Positions 58,124-64,000 of a DNA stretch of 64,000 nucleotides are shown here, one piece after another; position 1 is the stretch's first letter; each line of letters opens with the position of its first letter. The notes beneath the pieces are model-generated. The model worked only from the letters and a program-made list of their open reading frames with translations, was not told where the DNA came from and ran no database searches. The position numbers and the translations under genes are program-made. Source of the DNA: Diphasiastrum complanatum (taxonomy: Eukaryota > Streptophyta > Lycopodiopsida > Lycopodiales > Lycopodiaceae). Location of the stretch: assembly GCA_029204225.1 (NCBI GenBank), contig CM055100.1, forward strand, positions 51,831,260 to 51,895,259, given 5' to 3'.

Positions 58124-61100
58124 ATGCCTTTGATACGTTATCATATCAAGAATGAGTGCACTAAGAGGAACCCGGAGCTTCAAGAAACTGCAGCAAAGGA
58201 TGATCCTGAGAGTATCTTTAGAAGTCTGGCAATGACAGGCTTGGTTAACATCGTTCGCCAGCTAGGCGATTTTGCAGAGTATGTTGACACCCTATTTTGT
58301 ATGCTTGCCATGCATTACATCATCTTAATCAGCCTGAACATATTTAACGTTGAACCTATGTAGGATAGTGCTGTACTCGTAGTTTTCTGCATAAGTTATC
58401 CTTTTTCTTTGTGAGTTTAGGCAGATAATTTCCTACATTCCTTGACATGAAAACGCCTGACAATCTGTCTAATGTCCTTGGTTTGTGCGTATATCGACCG
58501 ATGGTATAGCTTGACTGAACAGTGCGGTTAAATATTCTCTTCAATCGTTCTAGGTTTCTCTTTCAACCCTGCGTATCTTATATACTTATGAAATAGTTGG
58601 TTGTGAGGAAATTCAGTTTCTGGTGTGGGCTAGCACATCAGGTGAGTTCCCGATCATTATTACTTGGAAGCTGGCCCAGATACTCTGTTACTATGGATCA
58701 TTGTGCTTGCAATTTTTTGTATTGTTTCTATTAGATGGCACTAATATTAAGCTCCATAGACATAATCGATACGAGCAACTTGTCTTCGACAAGTAATGCG
58801 AGTCTCATTCTGAAGAGCTGAATAGCGATATGAGCTAGCCACTTAAACATGCTGAAAGGATATAAGCTCTGCTCAATTCAATCTTTCAGAGCTGCAGTTG
58901 GAAATCGTTCCGATAAAAACTTGTACAAGCTCATGTAAGAAGGTTTAGAACGATAATCCCGAAGATAAAACTTCAAGACTTTGAAGAGGCAATCTTCATT
59001 TGACAAGCATTGCTTTGAAAGGTTTCAGGACCATCTCTAAAAGCCAATTAGAAGGATAGATGAAACTTTGAGAACTTTCCAGCCAATGTGTTCACCTTGC
59101 TGAATTTAAGTTTATAATGATCGCCATTACTTAACTGATTTTCAGCACCAAGAATACATTCAAGTTGGCATTGTTCGGGTGGGTGTGAAGGCTACCCTTG
59201 GGCACATGCCCATGAAGGATTTGCCAAATTAAGCGCAAAATTGACCAAGACAGTTACGTATAGAAGTCAGAGAGGCTAGATGTCTATAAGAGTAACAGTT
59301 GTGTTGTGTTTAGTAGCTTTTGTTGCTATGGCTTTGGAAAAAAATCGAGAAAGTTGAACCAGGATGCTCTCAGTGAGCTACTTGATAGAGCTAGAAGGTA
59401 GCTTTCGGAGTTGCACAGTCAAAACTTGTGAGACCAAAAGGCGCACTAGCTTCCCCTTCCATATTTCTCAACCAATTAGAAACCTACATGCTACAGTTTT
59501 GGACCCTGGATTCAATGTCACGTCCAACAAATGAATGGATGTGTTTAGTCTATGCTTTAAAGAAAGCAGGAGACATTGGAAGTTTAACCTTGGAATTAAC
59601 TTCCATATCAAAGTTGGAGAATTTGTTAAAATGGCTTCGTCCTTATAATATCTTGATCTCTTTCACGTATGCCTGTAATTGCTTGTAACTGGGTTGAAGA
59701 GAGGAAACTTGTGCTGCAAGAAATAGCATTATCAGTTCCGAACAACCCTTGAATCCTGAAAAATTAGTTAGTGATTTTCACTGCAGTCTGTTCTCAGCAT
59801 TGACTCTGCCTGCCATGCACTTTTGATGCCGTTGAAATTTCTTCTCTAAATTGGAACAAGCTTACTTTGAGAATGGGTGGTTCACAACTTTCCGTGAAAA
59901 ACAGTCCTTGCTAGTTGATGAATTTCATTTACAAAATCTGCAATACTTAATGTTGTGGCTACTACTCTGTACCTGGAATAAGGTATTCATCACTTTTTGA
60001 TCTTGTCAGGCTTTCAGCAGAAATTTTTGGTTCTGTGCACAAAGAGATCATGGCTGTTTCTGCCAGAGGGTGTGCACTAGCCATCCGACTGCAAAATCTT
60101 GAGGTGGAGTTTCACAAAGTTGAAGCAGTGTCACTGTCCGAGTCAAATCAGCTTTTTTTTACATTTGCACCAGGTACTTTACGGTGTGCATCATGTCATG
60201 TTGCATATGGTCAGTGAGAAGATTGTGCAACATTGAAGATTTGGCTGCCATATACTTTTGTGAATAGGTTTTTCCACCAGCTCCTTGAAAGATAAGCCTA
60301 TCCTGACATGTCCTAACTTAGACAATTGAACCCACTGTTCATCCTATTCAGATGTGTGAGGAGGGAAGTACTATTCCAAGTAACTGAGATTCTTTTGGTT
60401 GACATCCAGGTACCAAATGGCATGCAAGTACTTTCAATGGTGAGAATCAACTGACCGGAGGAGACCTTCCCAAGTTCCTTTTGGATTCATATGAACAGTG
60501 CAAACAACTACCTCGTTTGTTCATGTTGGACAAGTATGGCACAATCTTCCTGCTTACTGTATGGAGTCTGGAAAGAGTATTTACAATGTGCTTGTATGTA
60601 TTGGAGTGTATGTATTCGTCATGTTATCATGGAAATTAGAGTCTTCCTGTTCCTTCATATTGGATTAACGGGTTGCCCTAATAACACTTCATCATAAGCC
60701 ATCCAAGAACTGGAATGCTCACGGAGGTATTTTTAATTATGCAGATTTGAAGCTGCTGGAGAAGGTGCTTGCTTAAGGAGATATTCAGATCCTTCATACT
60801 TCAAGATGCAATGGGAGAATTCTGAATCAAAGAAAGCCGAAAACAGTAAAAAAGAAAAGGTATTTGAAGTTATCCTAATGGTATTGGCTTCATTTACAAA
60901 GATTCCAGATCTTTTGCTATCTGATGTTCACTGAAAGTTTGAAAAGTTTGCTTTAACGTACCCCTTTTGGAATTCGCAGGATTTCCTCACTTTTTCATTG
61001 CCTAATAACCATACTCCTAGAAATTCCATCTCTTGTCTATCAGAAGATTTGCATACCAAACCCAAAAGTCCGATAAACTGGGCCCTTAAAAGATAATTAT

Positions 61101-63898
61101 AATCCATTCTAAGGCTATTGTGTAAGATGCATTGGATCATCAGTATTGTATGGCTAAACAAGGACAGCCTTGCAGTCACTCAAATCTGATTAATTGTCAC
61201 AAAGGAGTAAATTCTCACCATTTTCTTTTGTGTCAATGCTTCTTGTGGGGAACCATCCCACCCAGTAGAAAAGATTACAGGATTTTATATGTTCCTTGAA
61301 AGTAAGCATAATGACCAATGACATGTGATGTCTGTTTTGTAAGGGCGCTGCTATGATGTTGTAACATATGTTAATGAATTTGTGTTTTAAAAGAAGGGCA
61401 GGCGACGAAAGAAGGCTGATACTCATGAGTCCAAGCATGACAATGAGGTGAATTTGAGGTCTGTATATTCATCATGTGATGTTCTCCAGTGAAACATATT
61501 GTGCTGTATGTATGGCCCATAGGCTATTTGTTTAGGCTTGGTGAATGTCATTGCCGTCTTGAACTGAAGACATTGTTCATAAAATTGAAATACAAGTTTC
61601 AAATAATAAACTGGGAATTCTGTATATTCCCAGCCAAACATGCCTTATTGTGAGTCACGTCAATTTCACATCAAAAACACGATCAGATATTACATGAATG
61701 TGGCATTTGTGACTTTTGGCAGTGACAAAAACATAACTGCTGACTGCAGTGTGCAACGTTCATCGCTGAATTCAGACAGTCGGGAGTTGTCAGTAGGTAA
61801 TCATCATGGTTCAAATGAAAACATACATGGAAAAGAGGTGAAATGTGGTACTTCCTTTGCACATATTGCTGATGGTCTTCAGAAGATCTTGTTCAGTGGA
61901 GTTAAATATAGGCAATCTAATCATCTATGGGCCAATCAAACATACACCAAAGGACCAAGTCGAGCTTCATTGTCAGTGACAAGGGATGATCCTAAAGAAG
62001 TCACACCTAAAATATCTGGAAAATCTGAGGTCTTAATGAATACTGCAAACTCAGTTTCTAAAGTATTACCTGAAACTGATCCATCAGTGATGGAAGGTTC
62101 TGTTGACGACATCAATGACTTAGATCACTTTGTTGATGCAATGACAACAGTGGAGTCCGAAACTGAAGCAGATTCTGAACGGCGAACCAGACCTGAAAGT
62201 GAGTGTGATTGCATTTCAGAATGCATCGACAGGAATGAAGACTTGTCACAGAAAAGCTCTGAGAGGATTCCTGAAACCAAGAATCTGAAACAAAATGGCC
62301 TTTTGCAGAAGCAAACTGATAAGCCATTTTTAGGCAATTCTCCATGCCAATCAAATGTCGAATCTATTTTCCTAGCTACCTTAAAGATTGCAAGTGCAGC
62401 CAAAGATGGTAGAGTGCAGAGAACTGAAGCTGCTAGAACTACACCATCCTTATCGGATTCGGATTCCAGCAAAGTTCTGCAAAATGAACATAACGGCCTT
62501 TCAAATAGTGCAAGTGATCCTTTATCCATATCAGCACCTTTTTTAGAAACAAATCATAAGCAGCAAGAAGATCTTGTAGCACCTTCGAGGCAAAATGCGA
62601 GCACAGGAGACAAAAAAGGAGAGCTACCAGTAGATTTAGCACAATCTTTAGCGAAATCGAGTTCTGTGATCAATATACCTCATTCTTGCACAACAAGTCC
62701 TGTTACCTCATGTTTGTTTCCAAACTTGTCCAGATCTAGCTATATAAATTGCTCTTTTGGTGATGAATCTCCTGTTTCGAGCTTAAGTTCTTTAGGATCA
62801 TCGCCACATTCCCCAGTATTTAGTGCATTTCTGTCCCCAATGTCTCCTGTAAAAGCATCTCATGACATGTTACTTTTGCCTGAACTTCAGAGTATAAGTT
62901 TTCCTACAGTTTTGTTTAGCCCTAGCACTCTAACTGCTGGTCTATCAAAATCATCTCCATTACTGCCCGAAGAGATGCCTCCACCTCCTCCACTTCCTCC
63001 ATTGAGATGGAGAGTTCCGAGCCCACATAAAATATTATTACCGTCTTTAACTCGAACTGTTGATCTACAGCCATCTCCTCAACTACCCTCATCATTGACA
63101 AAACATCGAGTTCATCAAGACTTCTCTCGGTCCTTACGGCATTCAAACTACACTCAAATCAGGCAAGAAGAAAAGAAGCCTTCAATACAAGTGTCACTAA
63201 AAGAAAGCAACAATTATTTTGCAAGATCAATCTCGGGACATGACAAGGGCATGGTAAGAAAAGAACATTTGCATGTAGTCCAGCTTTGGTTGTGAAGCAT
63301 GCAATTTGTTTAAACTTTTGATAATAATCTCAGCACCAGTGAAAGGTAGACCGTAGAAGCAAGTGAAGAATTGTATCTTTGATTGTCTCCTCTTGATATT
63401 GTACTGCAATGGCCCAACCTGAACAGTGGCAATGCTTGCAGCTGAAGAAGGTTGCCTCAGTGGGTCGATCTCCAAAAGTACTACCTCTTGATAATCATCA
63501 ATTATTGCTTGAACAGATCAGAACTCGGGTAATTTCTACATTTCAAGTCTCTGTTTGCTTGAAAATCTTCTGCTAAACTACGTGCAAGTTCATTCTGGTA
63601 CTTAGCTCTCTGGAACTGTATTAACTGAACTTTGCTTGACAGTCCTACACTTTGCGGCAGACTAATTGTCAGAAAAAAGGAACTCCTCAGCAGACAACTA
63701 AACACATTAGCGTGGCTGCAATTTTTGAAAAAGCTAATGCTATACGGCAGGTACTGCAAGCCTGCATGGTTTCTTTGAGAATAGAACACATTGACATCTT
63801 AGGAACTGCTGGCCTTCTAACCTACTTTCTGGTCAATGCAGGCCTTTGCAGGAAGTGAAGATGACGATGATGATGCTGAATGGACAGATTCTAGCTAG
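58124..63898 (+). CDS. SCAR: SCAR/WAVE family protein, nine exons, 801 residues
   Basis: SCAR is the WAVE-complex subunit that activates ARP2/3 for actin branching. Exons join in frame at GT-AG sites: 58124-58278, 60010-60173, 60410-60533, 60745-60859, 61394-61458, 61723-63253, 63442-63528, 63643-63750 and 63842-63898. Residues 1-186 form the SCAR homology domain: MPLIRYHIKNE, DDPESIFRSLAMTGLVNIVRQLGDFAE, AEIFGSVHKEIMAVSARG, GGDLPKFLLDSYEQCKQLPRLFMLDK, GACLRRYSDPSYFK. A basic KGRRRKKAD segment follows, then a long Ser-rich middle with PPPPPLPPLRWR near residue 630. A WH2-like motif is rebuilt across exons 6 and 7 (GHDKGM/LKKV). The conserved tail follows: LLEQIRTR, VAAIFEKANAIRQ and the acidic end DDDDDAEWTDSS with its Trp, the ARP2/3-binding part. 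The start is the conserved MPL. The length equals that of short plant SCARs. The WH2 helix upstream of HDK is divergent. No stop or frameshift was seen. Confidence 0.93.
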
Positions 63899-64000
63899 TG
63901 TGTGATATCTTCTTTTCTAGAGTGTATCATCTTAGCAGCCTTCTTCAGATTCCCAAGAGAATTTTGCATGAGGGTGAAGTAACATTTTGAGATAAGTGTC
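63899..64000 (+). other. start of the SCAR 3' untranslated region
   Basis: The window ends about 100 bases after the SCAR stop codon. No polyadenylation signal is visible yet. Confidence 0.6.

Noticed and set aside
59428-59688. 86-codon open frame in SCAR intron 1
   Set aside because: It lies between exons 1 and 2, which splice perfectly in frame without it, and has no SCAR-like motif.

Overview
The window looks like nuclear DNA of a land plant. A spliced SCAR/WAVE gene of the plant type lies at the right end, the rest is dominated by broken LTR retrotransposons of Copia and Ty3/Gypsy type, and a fragment of an HSP90 of the endoplasmic-reticulum type lies near the left end. The low gene density, large AT-rich spacers, nested retroelements and a 1.7 kb intron fit a large repeat-rich plant genome. 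The divergent SCAR and HSP90 sequences are compatible with a fern or other seed-free plant, but that is only an inference.

Layout: 1-7.1 kb is non-coding DNA with an HSP90/GRP94-like pseudogene fragment (minus strand, about 2.97-3.29 kb) and a weaker coding-like remnant at 4.1-4.9 kb. A small intact ORF of unknown function with an upstream TATA box occupies 7.19-8.39 kb, followed by a foldback element at 8.87-9.00 kb. From 12.4 to 39.8 kb the DNA is a patchwork of retroelement pieces: a minus-strand Copia core between 0.7 kb direct repeats (13.0-17.6 kb), an LTR plus RNase H remnant (17.9-19.3 kb), a second long minus-strand Copia relic (19.8-23.7 kb), a Gypsy-type gag (24.6-25.4 kb), another RNase H scrap, an LTR with primer-binding site at 26.4-26.9 kb, 4.7 kb of AT-rich sequence with no gene, a plus-strand Copia start (32.4-34.9 kb) ending in a long (CT)n tract, a plus-strand acidic Gypsy-type gag (36.0-37.3 kb) and further Copia pieces (37.5-39.8 kb).

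The least familiar stretch is 39.9-44.0 kb. Two converging coding units meet there: a decayed plus-strand protein with coiled coil, basic nuclear-type cluster and a Cys/His region reminiscent of DDE-type transposases, and a minus-strand gene with a clean GT-AG intron and an intact last exon. Neither matches a family I can name; together they could be a two-gene DNA transposon.

From 44.1 to 52.2 kb lies a plus-strand Copia element that was split by a younger, complete LTR element (46,399-51,006) inserted in the opposite orientation inside its reverse transcriptase. The host reading frame resumes exactly across the insertion. The younger element has about 98% identical LTRs, a primer-binding site and a polypurine tract, but has lost all of its integrase. 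A Gypsy-type 3' end follows at 52.8-53.7 kb and shares a nested stem-loop with a second copy at 31.8-32.3 kb. From 53.8 to 57.1 kb are spacers with two tRNA-like (SINE-like) sequences in inverted orientation.

The SCAR gene runs from 58,124 to 63,898 in nine exons that join in frame to 801 residues; its GA/CT-rich promoter region lies at 57.2-57.5 kb. Apart from SCAR and possibly the 7.8 kb ORF and the 42.5 kb gene, no intact host gene was found.
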